From contig NC_132910.1 of NCBI RefSeq assembly GCF_047675955.1, forward strand, positions 115,427,143 through 115,491,142: a DNA stretch of 64,000 nt, read 5' to 3'. Of this stretch, positions 10,526-21,375 are shown in pieces. Under the pieces are notes generated by a model. It worked only from the letters and a program-made list of their open reading frames with translations. It was not told the DNA's origin and did not search any database. Within the stretch, counting starts at the first letter, position 1. Each line of letters begins with the position of its first letter. Position numbers and translations under genes: made by a program. The stretch comes from Chlorocebus sabaeus (taxonomy: Eukaryota; Chordata; Mammalia; Primates; Cercopithecidae).

Positions 10526-10625
10526 ATTCCTTAGTATATTAAGCACCATAGGGAACAGAGATGGGTAAGGGATGTTTATTTGTCAAAGAGCTTGTAATCA
10601 ACAAGGAGGTGAGGAGCGTTGAAGA
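10526..10625 (-). mobile_element. Possible L2 3' end, antisense
   Basis: 'AAGCACCATAGGGAACAGAG ... AAAGAGCTTGTAATCAACAA' follows the reversed L2 terminal order, degenerate. Confidence 0.5.
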
Positions 10626-10649
10626 GTCATCATGCTACAAGGTAGGCAG

Positions 10650-10895
10650 AGGAAACTGTCTCTAGAGTCCAGCTGCCAGATGTTCTTGTTCCTGATCTGC
10701 AGTTCACCAACCTTATAAGCTTGGGCAGGTTATGGAATCTGGCAGTGTCTCCTTGTCTTCATCTGGAAATGGGACAACAATAGTAGAATACAGGTTTTGT
10801 CTGAGCATTAAATGAGTGAATACAAGCAAGTTCTTAATACGATGACTAGTACATGAGAAATACTCAATTTGTGTTAGCTATTACTGTAATTAGAG
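10650..10895 (+). mobile_element. MIR SINE, sense
   Basis: 'TCTAGAGTCCAGCTGCC', 'AGCTTGGGCAGGTTATGGAA', 'CTTCATCTGGAAATGGG', 'CATTAAATGAGTGAATACAA' and 'GAGAAATACTCAATTTGTGT' lie in MIR order. Confidence 0.86.
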
Positions 10896-11024
10896 TTACT
10901 CAACTTAAGCACTATGGTGTTTCCTAGGAAAAGACATTGCATGCAATTTAGACGATTAGAAAATGTCTGGGAAAACAAAATGTGGCATTTGGAATTAGTC
11001 TCTTAAAAATCAGCATAATTGGAT

Positions 11025-11205
11025 GGGGAGCAAGCAGAGGGAGAGCATGAGAACAAATACCTAATGCATTTGGGCTTAAAACCTAGATGATGGGTTATAG
11101 GTGCAGCAAACCGCCATGGCACATGTATACCCATGTAACAAACCTGCATGTTCTGCACATGTATCCCCGAACTTAAAGTAAAATAAAATAAAATTTTTTT
11201 AAATG
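11025..11205 (+). mobile_element. L1 3' UTR, 5'-truncated, sense
   Basis: 'CTAATGCATTTGGGCTTAAA', 'GATGATGGGTTATAGGTGCA', 'GGCACATGTATACCCATGTA' and 'CTTAAAGTAAAATAAAATAA' form the terminal 180 bp or so of a primate-era L1, ending in an A-rich tail. Confidence 0.93.
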
Positions 11206-12184
11206 GGCACAATTTTAAGAAGTGTGGAGGGAACAGCATAAAGAACAGTGTGGAAGTCAGAAACCTTACAGCATGGTATACAACAGCCGAGCAGTACTTA
11301 TTCACAGGACCATGAGGAACTTGCACTGGGGAAAGGAGACATGAGTCTAAAGTGTTGAAAGTGTTAATGGAAGAGTTCACATCTCAGATGGCAGGATTTT
11401 AACAGAAAGTCAGTTGAGAGAGTGGGCTATTTTCAGGGCGTATGAAGCACAGACATTAACAAGAGGTGAAAAGCCCAGCATATCTTCCAAAGAGAAGGCA
11501 ACAATGACTCACTAATGTAAGTCTACATTTCAGGAGAGTGTGTCTTGGGAGATGAGGAAACTTGGACTTGAATGAGTGTGAGATGTCAGTAAGAGAGCCA
11601 CATAGGCAGTCAGAAATATTCCAAGTTGACCCAAAATCGCTGACCTGAACACCAAATTGTAGTCAGAAAAATTCAGTTGGTAGTCCTTGCTTTTACAACT
11701 TTTAGGAAACTGAAATGCTAGGTTATTAAATAACTCTCCCATAATCACATTATTTCATTGTTTATAATAGTGAAATCATAATTTGTGATTTCTGATTCAT
11801 TTTTTCGTAAGGTTTCAAAGATTTCCTTCATAAGAATAAAGTAAAAACTATTCACCAGTTTCTCCACAAAATGTGATTTCCCACTTGAATATCACCGCAG
11901 ATGGGGTTCTTAGATACCTGAGTCACACTGTCTCTTGTTAACTGATTATTCTATTACCCTTTTCACCTTTGGAGGGACGCTGTCCAAAACAGAGGATGAC
12001 TACAGCTGATCTGATTGGGTTCTAGTACAGCTCTGTAACCCCCAGGATTACCACAGATGACAATATAGACCCTTTTTTATAAACACAACAGAAATAAGTA
12101 TAAAGAAAATAAACTGCCACTTAAGTCACACATCAAATTGATAGGCAAAGGGGCTGTGTGGCTTTGTTCAAGCTACCAAAACCA
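11206..12184. other. No recognised feature
   Basis: Unique-looking DNA; a minus-strand frame at 11003-11380 partly overlaps the L1 3' UTR and carries no family signature. Confidence 0.55.
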
Positions 12185-12330
12185 AAAGCACCATCATTTA
12201 TTTATCTGCAAAGTGAGGGTAATAAGGATGTCTTCTTCATAGGGCAATTGTAAGGGTTAAATGAGATAGTCTACATAAATGCTAAGCACAGTGCCTGGCC
12301 GTAAATAGGCCCTGCTATTTTGACCTGTTA
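12185..12330 (+). mobile_element. MIR SINE 3' half, sense
   Basis: 'TTATCTGCAAAGTGAGGGTA', 'GTAAGGGTTAAATGAGATAG' and 'GCTAAGCACAGTGCCTGGCC' are MIR core and tail phrases. Confidence 0.85.
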
Positions 12331-13195
12331 TTTTGGTTTGATTTCTCTATGCAGCTGAGTAGAACATTCGTGACACATAAAATTGTTACCAGAAAGAAGC
12401 GCAAGCTAACTGTTTACCTGCTAAAAAGAAACAGAACTGAATACAATACGCTGCAGAAATCTAGGAAAATTTATTTCCTAGTTCAGGCATTGTGTACATT
12501 CTTACATTTGCATGTGCTACATCATAAGTAATCAAATCAAAAGGATTTTTCAGAAAAATAAAAGTACTTTATAAATACAAAAAATCTCTTCCTGATCTAA
12601 GAGTTTTGAAAGGTTGGATGTTTCCATGTTGAGTGTATATTTGTGTACTATATTGTGACTAAAATTTACGTAGGTTATTGTCCACCTTCTTCATTCAAAT
12701 CACTCTATATCACTTTGATTTTGGAATAAATATAATGCTAGAACTACATTTTCCCTCTATTTTAAAGCAGTCTCTTAGAAATAACCCTCAGTTTTGCATC
12801 ATTCAAATTTGTGTCTTAGCACTATTATAAATATACCTTAAAGTAAGATTTTCTTGCATAAAGTAACACTACTAGTGTTTTTGATCTATATAAAGTGAAG
12901 AATAAAAATGACAGAGTATTACCCAACTGAAAGTACCTCTAATTTAGAAATAAGACATAACATGTTATTTAACCATGCTAGGGTTTAGCTACGGATGAAA
13001 TTGTGTATATAAAGTTACTGTCTCTGCCAGATTCAATATTGTTAAACACTTGAGTTTTCCATCCTATATTTTCTCACACACGTTGCTTTAACTGTAGGCA
13101 ACGCTTAACACAATTGTTCCCTCTATTTATAGCCAAAAACTATGGGATCATCTTCAAGCAACTCACTCTACTTTGTGACATTTCCTCTTTCTTCA
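12331..13195. other. No recognised feature
   Basis: AT-rich; the small plus-strand frame 12349-12531 is basic, low in complexity and unlike any family I know. Confidence 0.55.
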
Positions 13196-13623
13196 CATTT
13201 TCCCAATATTATTAATTAAACATTTTATTTTAGGTCATTTCTTACATAATTTGTAAGAAATAATACAGAGATATCCCATGTAACCTTTACCCAAATTTCC
13301 CCAACAATAACATCTTGCAAAATCATAGTACAACGTCACAACCAGGATATTGACATTGATATACGAAAACCCAGAACATTTCCATCACCACAGGGACCCC
13401 TTATGTTGCCTTTTATAGCCACACACACTCCTCTCCCACTCCCTTCCTCTCCTTAAGCCCAATAGCTACCAATTTGTTCTCCATTTCTATAATTTTGTCA
13501 TTTCAAGAATTTTATGCAAATAGAATCCTATAGTATGTGACTTTGGCAGTTGACATTTTTACTCAACAAAATTCCCTGGAGATTCATCCAAGTTGTTATG
13601 TGCACCACTAATCTATTCCTTTT
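13196..13623 (-). mobile_element. L1M-type 3' region, antisense (left half)
   Basis: Old L1 text in reverse: TGTAACCTTTACCCAAATTT, AGCCCAATAGCTACCAATTT, GAGATTCATCCAAGTTGTTA, ending CTATTCCTTTTTT. The same element resumes at about 20289 (CTGTTCCTTTTTATTGCTGA), so everything from 13624 to 20288 was inserted into it. Confidence 0.8.
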
Positions 13624-13933
13624 TTAAAAAAAATTTATTGATACATAATAATTGTACACATTTATATGACACGTGATATTTTTATACATGCATACAATGA
13701 GTAATGATCGAATCAGGGTAACTAAGATATCCATCACCTCAAATATTAATCACTCTGTGTTATTGAACATTCCAAATCTTCTTTTCTTAGATATTCTGAA
13801 ATACATTCTGAAATTATTGAAATACAATAAATTATTAACTATAGTTACCTTACCATACTATTAAACACTATAACTTATTACATCTATCTAATTGTATTTT
13901 TGTACCTATTAGCCAACTTCTTTTCATTCCCCC
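13624..13933 (-). mobile_element. L1 (L1MA/L1PB-like) 3' end, antisense (left part)
   Basis: It starts with the reversed A-rich tail, then ACATAATAATTGTACACATT, TTTTTATACATGCATACAAT, GTAATGATCGAATCAGGGTA and ATCACCTCAAATATTAATCA. It is joined at 13933/13934 to HERV-L gag-region sequence. Its last 89 bp (13845-13933) are repeated at 19909-19998 on the other side of the provirus. Confidence 0.9.
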
Positions 13934-15460
13934 AGATTCTCGAGGAACAGAATATTAAGATGGAGTTTTTTCATTGGTTTTGGGGATTCTAGAGTTGGCT
14001 GCTTAATATGATTAGACTCAAAAATCCTAAGGACTATATTTCTAATAGTATGGAGAACAATGATAGCCCTTGGTGTGAACTATTTAGAGAGTTATGCAAA
14101 ATAAATGCATTTGACACTTCTGATTCACCACTCATGAGAGGCAAGGAGTTTAATGACTCTATACATAATAAATTTGATCATATGTGGAGAACCAAGGAAT
14201 ATAATGAAGCTGGTTGGTTGCTCCTAAGTTCAGTGGACAAAGTGATGAAAGAAAATTATGAACTCAGGGATTCTGTCTCCCAGCTTCATAAGTAGATACT
14301 GAGCCTCAAATCTGCTAAGATTGCTCTGAGTGGGAATCTTGTCACCTGTAGAGAATGAGCTGAAATTGTGGAAAAACAGATACAAGCTCTTACGTGAGTA
14401 GCTGACCTGCAATGAAACGTACATGCACATCCTCACCAGGTGTCTACTATGAAAGTGAGGGCATTTATTGGAAAAGAATGGGACCCTGCAACTTGAAATG
14501 GGGACATGTGGGCAGACCCTGATGAAGCTGGGGACACTGAGTTTGTAAACTCTGATGAACACTTTTTGCCAGAAGAAACAGTGTCCTCATTCCCATTAGT
14601 GGCAATATCCCCTCCCCGACCCATGCTACCATCAGCCTTTGTACTTTTGTCTGAGGAGATAAACCCTGGGCTGCCTGAGGCAACAGTGACGACCTCCCCT
14701 GAGGCAGTTGCCAGGCAAAATAATGTAGATTCTCCCTAGGAGCTACCCCCAGTACCCCTGTTTGTTTCTAGACCTATAACTAGACTAAATCTTAGAGGTG
14801 AAGTTGAGAGTGTGACCCATGAGGAGGTTCACTACAGAACTGCTTGGGTTTTCTAATTTATATAAACAGAAATCTGGAAAACGGGCATAGGAATGGATAT
14901 TAAGGATGCAAGATAATGGTGGACGGAACATAGAGTTGGATCCGGCTGAATTTATTGATTTGGGCCCACTAAGTAGGGACTTTGCATTTAATGTTGCAGC
15001 TTGGGAAGTTAAAAAAGGCTCTAAGAGTTTATTTGTTTGGTTAACTGAAATATGGATTAAAAGATGGCCCACTGTGAGTGAACTGGAAATGCCTGATCTC
15101 CCTTGGTTTAACATAGAGAAAAGGATCCAAAGACTTAGGGGGATTGGGATGGTGGAGTGGATTAGTCACTTTAAACCTACTTATTCTAGGTGGGAGTGTC
15201 CAGAAGATACACCCTTGACCAAAACCTTGTGAAATAGATTTTTGAGGGCAGCACCTGCATCTTCGAAGAGCCCTGTAATTGCTCTTCTCTGTATGTCAGA
15301 TTTAACAGTGGGAACCACAGTCACTCAACAGGGGCCAACTGGCAGTACTCAACCATCAAAGACAAGGTGGGCATAACTACCGTAATGGACGGCAGAGGCC
15401 AAGTGGCAATCTGAATAGTCTGACTCGTGTAGAGCTCTGGCACTGGCTAATTAATCACAG
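13934..15460 (+). pseudogene. HERV-L gag remnant
   Basis: This region precedes the protease and so corresponds to gag (matrix, capsid, nucleocapsid). Readable pieces lie at 14008-14295, 14506-14739 and 14906-15232, in different frames. The last contains tryptophan-rich text (AAWEVKKGSK, IKRWPTVSELEMPDLPW) that I associate with ERV-L capsid. Pieces are separated by stops (e.g. 14293-14295) and frameshifts. Assignment is by position and by the clear pol that follows; I see no intact zinc knuckle. Confidence 0.75.
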
Positions 15461-15649
15461 TGTTCCTAGAAGTGAAAATGATAGGAAGCCTAATGCATTC
15501 CTACTTAATTTATACAAGCAGAAAACTTCTAGGTTGAATGGACAAAAGACTAATTTGAATAATAAAAACAGGGACTCACGGCCTGTCAACCAATTTCCAG
15601 ACATGAGCCAGTTTACAGACCCAGAACCCCTTGAATGAAGCAGAGGCCG

Positions 15650-15900
15650 GGTTCCCTTGAGGAAGAACCACACTACATTACCAAAATGTATGCAGTGAAT
15701 CTTTCTGCCATCCTTCCCCAAGGAGACCTTCAGCCTTTTACATGGGTAACTGTGTACTGGGGAAAAGGAAATGATCGGACATTCAGGAACTACTCGACAC
15801 TGGCTCTGAACTGACATTGATTCCAGGGGACCCAAAACATCATTTTGATCCTCCAATTAAAGTAGGTTCTATGGAAGTCAACTAATTAATGGAGTTTTAG
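15650..15900 (+). pseudogene. HERV-L protease remnant
   Basis: Retropepsin-type aspartic protease. The active-site sequence LLDTGSEL is readable at 15790-15813, with the catalytic Asp codon GAC at 15796-15798. Stops and frame breaks surround it; the rest of the fold is hard to follow. Confidence 0.8.
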
Positions 15901-15917
15901 CTCAGGTCTGACTTACA

Positions 15918-16760
15918 GTGAGTCCAGTGTGTCCCTGGACTCATCCTGCTGTCATTTTCCCACTGCCAGAATGCATAACTGGCATAGACATGCTTAGCAG
16001 CTGGCAGAACCCCCACATTGGCTCCCTAACTGGTAGGGTGAGGACTATTATGGTGGGAAAGGCCAAATGGAAGCCATTAGAGCCGCCTCTACCTAGAAAA
16101 ATAGTAAATCAAAAACAATATTGCATCCCTGGAGGTACTGAAGAGATTAGTCCCTGCACCATCAAGGACTTGAAAGATGCAGGGGTAGTGATTCCCACCA
16201 CATCCCCATTCAACTGTTTCATCTGACCTATGCAGAAAACAGATGAATCTTGGAGAATGACAGTGGATTATTGTAGGCTTAACAAAGTGGTAACTCCAAT
16301 TGCAGCTACTGTACCAGAAGTGGTTTCATTGCTTGAGCAAATTAACACATCTCCTGGTACCTGGTATGCAGCCTTTGACTTGGCAAATGCCTTTTTCTCC
16401 ATTCCTGTCCATAAGGTCCACCAGAAGCAATTTTCTTTCAGCTGGCAAAGCCAGCAATATACCTTTACTGTTTTACCTCAGGGGTATGTCAACTCTCCAG
16501 CTTTGTGTCATCTTATTTGGAGAGACACTGATCGCTTTTCACTTCTGCAAGATATCTCACTGTCCCATTATTACATTGTTGACATTATACTAATTGGATC
16601 CAGTGAGCAAGAAGTAGCAAACACACTTATTGGTGAGACATTTGCATGCCAGAGGATGGTAACTAAACCTGACTGAAATTCAGGGACATTTTACCTTAGT
16701 AAAATGTCTAGGGGTCTAGTAGTGGGGGGCCTGTCAAGATATTCCTTCTAGGGTGAAGGA
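15918..16760 (+). pseudogene. HERV-L reverse transcriptase remnant
   Basis: Two overlapping pieces (15918-16226 and 16230-16676) cover the fingers and palm. Visible motifs are WRMTVDYCRLN, AAFDLANAFFSIPV (first catalytic Asp present) and VLPQGYVNSPALCH. The YxDD box (about 16573-16584) reads Y-I-V-D: the first aspartate of the pair is replaced by valine, which alone would abolish polymerisation. A TGA at 16224-16226 breaks the frame between the pieces and another TGA at 16674-16676 ends the readable part. Confidence 0.92.
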
Positions 16761-16779
16761 TAAGTTGCTGCATTTTGTA

Positions 16780-17760
16780 CCTCCTACAACCAAGAAAAAG
16801 GCACAATGCCTAGTGGGCCTACTTTTATTTTGGAGGTAACACATTCCTCAGTTGGGTGCGTTACTCTGGCCCATTGATCAAGTGACCCAAAAATCTGCCA
16901 GTTTTGAGTTGGGTCCAGAACAGGAGAAGGCTTTGCAACAGGTCCAGGCTGCTGTGCAAGCTGCTCTGCCACTTGGGCCGTATGACCCAGGAGATCCAAT
17001 GGTGCTTGAGCTGTCAGTGGGAGATAAGGATGTTGTTTGGAGCCTTTGGCAGGTCTTCGTAGGTGAATCACAGTGGAGGCCTCTAGGATTTTGGAGCAAG
17101 TCCCTGCCATCTTCTGCAGATAACTACTCTCCTTTTGAGAGACAGCTCTTGGCCTGTTACTGGGCTTTGGTGGAAACTGAGCGTTTGACTATGGGTCATC
17201 AAGTCACCAAGCATCCCGACCTGCCTATCATGAACTGGCTGCTTTCTGACCCATCTGGCCATAAAGTGGGTCATGCACAGCAGCATTCCATCATCAAAGG
17301 GAAGTGGTATATATGTGGCTGGGCTCGAGCAGGTCCTGAAGGCACAAGTAAGTTATATGAGGAAGTGGCTCAAATGCCCATGGTCTCCACTCCTGCCACC
17401 CTACCATCTCCCCCCAGTCTGCACTGATGGCCTTATGGGGAGTTCCCTGTTATCAGTTGACAGAGGAAGAGAAGACTAGGGCCTAATTCACAGATGGTTC
17501 TGCATGATATGCGGGCACCACCTGAAAGTGAATAGCTGCAGTGCTACAGCTCCTTTCTAGGACATCTGTGAAGGACAGTAGTGAAGGGAAATCTTCCCAG
17601 TGGGCAGAACTTCCAGCAGTGCACCTGGTTGTGCACTTTGCATGGAAGGGGAAATGGCTTGATGTGCAGTTATATATGGTTCATGGGCTGTAGCCAGTGG
17701 TTTGGCTGGATGGTCAGAGACTTGGAAGAAGCATGATTGGAAAATTGATGACAAAGAAAT
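16780..17760 (+). pseudogene. HERV-L connection/RNase H remnant
   Basis: The piece at 16852-17427 matches the connection region (LGPEQEKALQQVQAAVQ, then FWSKSLPSSADNYSPFERQLL). The RNase H start motif TDGSA is readable at 17490-17504, with its Asp at 17493-17495, but the next codon is TGA (17505-17507). RNase H would degrade RNA in RNA:DNA hybrids; this copy cannot be made. Confidence 0.82.
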
Positions 17761-17889
17761 TTGGGGAAGAGATATGTGGATGGACCTCTCCGAGTGGTCA
17801 AAAACTGTGAAGATATTTGTGTCCCATGTGAGCGCTCACCAATGAGTGACCTCACAGAGGAGGAGTTTAATAATCAAGTGGATAGGATG

Positions 17890-18645
17890 ACCTGTTCTGT
17901 GGACACCACTCAGCCTCTTTCCCCCAGCCACCCCTGTCATCGTCCAATGGGCCCAAAAGCAAAGTGGCCGTGGTAGCAGGGGTGGAGGTTATGCATGGGC
18001 TCAGCAACATGGACTTCCACTCACCAAGGCAGACCTGGCTACAGCCACTTTTGAGTGCCCAATTTGCCAGCAGCAGAGACCAACACTGAACCCTCAATAT
18101 GGTACCATTCCTTGGGGTGATCAGCCAGCTACCTGGTGGTTGCTGGTTGATTATGTTGGACCTCTTCCATCATGGAAAGGGCAGAGGTTTGTCCTCACTG
18201 GAATAGACACTCTGGATATGGGTTTGCCCATCTTGCATGCAATGCTTCTTCCAAGACTACCATCCTTGAACTCATATGCCTTATCGACCATCATGGTATT
18301 CCACACAGCATTGCCTCTGACCAAGGCACTCATTTTATGGCTAAAGAAGTGTGGCAGTGGGCTCTTGCCTATGGAATTCACTGGTCTTATTATGTTCCCC
18401 ATCATCCGGAAGCAGATGGATTGATAGAATGGTGGAATGGCCTTTTGAAGTCACAATTACAAAACCAACCAGGTGACAATACTTTGCAGGGCTGGAGAAA
18501 AGTTCTCCAGAAGGCCGTGTATGCTCTGAATCAGTGTCCAATATATGATATTGTTTCTTTCATAGCCAGGATTCTTGGGACCAGGAATCAAGAAGTGGAA
18601 GTGAAGTGGCACAGCTCACCATCACCCCTATTGATCCACTAGCAA
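17890..18645 (+). pseudogene. HERV-L integrase remnant
   Basis: The zinc-binding part ends with CPIC followed by QQQR (about 18056-18080). The core shows the first Asp in DYVGPLP (about 18149), the second in SDQGTHF (about 18317) and the Glu in GLIEWWNG (about 18430), so all three DDE residues are still encoded, but in two frames (18140-18424 and 18172-18642) separated by a shift. Confidence 0.88.
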
Positions 18646-19160
18646 ACTGTTTGCTTCCTGTTCCTGTGACATTACGTTCTGCTGGCCTAGAGGTCTTAGT
18701 ATCAGAGAGAAGAACACTGCCACCAGAAGTCACAACAACAATTCCATTAAACTGGAAGGTTGCCACCTGGGCACTTTGGGCTTCTGCTACCTTTAAGTTA
18801 ACAGCCTAAGAAGGTAGTTACAGTGTTGGTTGGGGTGATTGCCCCGGACAATCAAGATGAAATCAGTCTACTACTCCACAATGGAGGTAAGGAAGAGTAC
18901 GCATGGAATACAGGAGATCCATTAGGACGTCTGTTAGTATTACCATGCCCTGTGATTAAGGTCAATGGGAAACTACAACAGCCCAATCCAAGCAGGACTA
19001 CAAATGGCCCAGACCCCTCAGAAGTGAAGGTTTGGGTCCTCCACCATGAAAAAAAACACGACCTGCTGAGGTGCTTCCTGAAGGCAAATGGAATACAGAA
19101 TGGGTAGTAGAAAAAGGTAGTCATCAATACCAGCTACGACCACGTGACCAGCTTCAGAAA
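18646..19160 (+). pseudogene. HERV-L dUTPase remnant (3' end of pol)
   Basis: dUTPase converts dUTP to dUMP and, in the ERV-L group, sits at the C-terminus of pol. Readable text includes LPVPVTLRSAGLEVLV (a motif 1-like segment) and GVIAPDNQDEISLLLHNGG, then a PLGRLLVLP-type motif near the end (about 18928-18951). There is a stop at about 18807 and a frame change before 18823. The downstream segment 19161-19470 is noncoding and precedes the polypurine tract. Confidence 0.82.
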
Positions 19161-19481
19161 TGAGGACTGTAAGTCATGAGTATTTCCTCCTTCTTTCGTT
19201 AAAAACAGTTTGTGCATGTGTACACTTGTACTAAGAAAATATCTTCATTTTAGTTCCCTTTTTCCTTTATGATGTGGCATAACATTTATTGACTTCATAT
19301 CAGCATTTAAGTATTGCTAACCTTATGTAATAGTATTTGGGTTGGGGACTGCTGTGTTTCCAGTTGTATGAAGGATAGTTATATTATGCTAGGTAAATTA
19401 TGACCTTATTATTGTCTTTATTTGAAGATTACGTATGATCTCAGGAGATATGTATGGGTTCAAGTTGACAAGGGGTGGACT

Positions 19482-19908
19482 TGTGACAAGGGGTTAATAC
19501 TGAGTGTCAACTTGATTAGATTGAAGGATACAAAGTATCGATCCTTGATGTGTCTGTGAGGGTGTTGCCAAAGGAGATTAACATTTGAGTCAATGGGCTG
19601 GGGAAGGCAGACCCACCCATAATCTGGGTGGGCACAATCTAATCAGCTGCAAACGCAGCCAGGATAAAGCAGGCAGAAAAACATGAAACAGTTAGACGGG
19701 CCTAGCCTCCCAGCCTACATCTTTCTCCCGTGCTAGATGCTTCCTGCCTTCGAGCATCGGACTCCGAGTTTTTCAGTTTGGGGACTCAGACTGGCTTTCC
19801 TTGCTCCTCAGGTTGCAGATGGCTTATTGTGGGACCTTGTGAGAGTGTGAGTTTATATATATATATATATCTCCTATTAGTTCAGTCCCTCTACAAAACC
19901 CTAATACA
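19482..19908 (+). mobile_element. MLT2A-type LTR (3' LTR of the HERV-L)
   Basis: 427 bp, starting TGTGACAAGGGG directly after the polypurine tract and ending CTAATACA. Contains GAGTGTCAACTTGATTAGAT, AGGAGATTAACATTTGAGTC, CATAATCTGGGTGGGCACAA and TTCTTTCTCCCGTGC-like text characteristic of MLT2A, plus a (TA)n run at about 19854-19870. Its right edge is exact: L1 sequence starts at 19909. Confidence 0.93.
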
Positions 19909-20288
19909 TTACCCTATCATGCCATTAAGCATTAGAGCTTATTCCATCCATCTAATTGTATGTTTGTATCCATTAACCAACTTCTCTTCATTCCCCCCAT
20001 CCAAACCCTTCCAATCCTCTGGTAACCACCATTCTATTCTCTATATTCATGAGATCAACTTTTTTAGCTCCCACATATGAGTGAGATCATGTGATATTCA
20101 CCTTTCTGTTTCTGACTTACTTCACTTAACATAATGACCTCTAGTTCCATTCATGTTGCTGCAAATGAGGGAATTTTATTCCTTTTTATGGCCAAGTAGT
20201 ATTGCATTATGTATATATACCACATTTTCTTCACCCATTCATCCCGTAGGTTGATTCCATATCTTGGTTATTGTAGTGCTGCAATAAA
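19909..20288 (-). mobile_element. L1 (L1MA/L1PB-like), antisense (right part)
   Basis: It continues the L1 interrupted by the HERV-L. The first 90 bp repeat 13845-13933 with about 83% identity by eye, then new L1 text follows: CTCTGGTAACCACCATTCTA, TTTAGCTCCCACATATGAGT, CATAATGACCTCTAGTTCCA and ATATATACCACATTTTCTTC. It stops at its 5' truncation point at about 20288. Confidence 0.9.
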
Positions 20289-20395
20289 TAGTCTGTTCCT
20301 TTTTATTGCTGAATAGTATTCCATAATATATCACATTTGTTTAACTTTTCACCTATTGAAGGACATCTTGGTTATTTCTATTCATTTTAAACTCT
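20289..20395 (-). mobile_element. L1M-type 3' region, antisense (right half)
   Basis: 'CTGTTCCTTTTTATTGCTGA', 'ATAGTATTCCATAATATATC' and 'CACCTATTGAAGGACATCTT' continue precisely from where the L1M at 13196-13623 stops. CTATTCCTTTTT on the left and CTGTTCCTTTTT on the right look like the target duplication of the inserted L1. Confidence 0.75.
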
Positions 20396-21334
20396 AGGTT
20401 AATATTTATAATGCTTCTAGTTTACAATACCAATGCTTTATCTGTTTCTACAGACTCTCAGAGCTTTAGATCATGTTCTGTATATGTAATGTGATTTTTC
20501 TCATTTAATATCATCTCTCTTTGCCTACATTATATTGGATTGTCCTTTTCATTCATCTGGGTGTCATTTTTATGTATCTCAATGCAAAAGAGATGACTTG
20601 TCCATGTTTTCTACTGTACTTCTGCCTAGACTCGAAGAGCAGTAGAGAAATCATAGCCCCAGTCACCACCAAAAAAAGCCTCATTTCCCCAAACAAACAG
20701 ACTTCTGCCTCTCTGTCTCCTATCTCCTCCAAAATACCCTCACACATGAGCTCTTACATGCTTCAGTCCTCAAATTTAAAGCCAGCATAAATCAATTCTG
20801 AGGCCCCAAGTTAGCAGACCCTTAGAATAAATCCTCTCTTCCATGCATGTAGAAAGAGGCCGCCAAAGACTTCTAAGAGTTCTGCCTGGCTGCCAGTTCT
20901 CTGGACTTCCAGTTCACATATGTTCTCATTTTGCCAAAGAAGATGTGGATATTAGTCATGATTCACAAATAGCAACAACATAAGGAAAACCACCCATATT
21001 TTTATCCTGGAGGCAAAAATAGTGAAGAAAAGACAATTGTTTCCTTTGCCAGACCAGGGTCTTCCCAAACGTTTCCATCCATTTATCAAGTGGCCAACAA
21101 CCTGCCAAACACCCTGCCACATATGATAGGTGTGGAATATACAACACCAGTATGGCAGATTTCTCAATATTGGGATATGAGTTAGCGTTGCTAACTAGAA
21201 ACTCAGATGAAAAGAGCAGATGAGAAAAATGAATAACCTGTTCCTGGCCAGTGATTGAATACTAACAAATGTACTGTCTGATGGCCTGGGCTCAGAGCTC
21301 CTCAGTCAGTGTTACTCCTGGGTGACGGGTTAAA
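20396..21334. other. No recognised feature
   Basis: Unique-looking; a plus-strand frame at 20521-20790 and minus-strand frames at 20952-21167 show no family signature. Confidence 0.55.
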
Positions 21335-21341
21335 AAAAACC

Positions 21342-21373
<32 letters not shown>

Positions 21374-21375
21374 TT
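21335..21375. repeat. (TA)n(TG)n microsatellite
   Basis: ATATATATG followed by about 14 TG units. Confidence 0.97.

Larger units (their letters stand above)
13934..19481 (+). mobile_element. HERV-L provirus internal region, 5' LTR missing
   Basis: A decayed class III (ERV-L) endogenous retrovirus with the typical order gag, protease, RT, RNase H, integrase and a dUTPase at the end of pol, with no envelope gene. The dUTPase at the pol C-terminus and the MLT2-type 3' LTR are the family's hallmarks. The sequence begins inside or just before gag; the 5' LTR, tRNA-Leu primer site and leader are absent. Just before the 3' LTR lies the polypurine tract (AAGGGGTGGA, about 19470-19479). Frameshifts and stops cut every gene into pieces, so no functional product is possible. 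Confidence 0.94.

Noticed and set aside
16852..17427. The longest open frame in the window (191 codons)
   Set aside because: It is the connection region of the dead HERV-L pol, with stops and shifts on both sides; not a gene in its own right.
18140..18642. Integrase frames with all DDE residues as a domesticated integrase
   Set aside because: The residues are in two different frames with stops around them, and similar decay affects the whole provirus.
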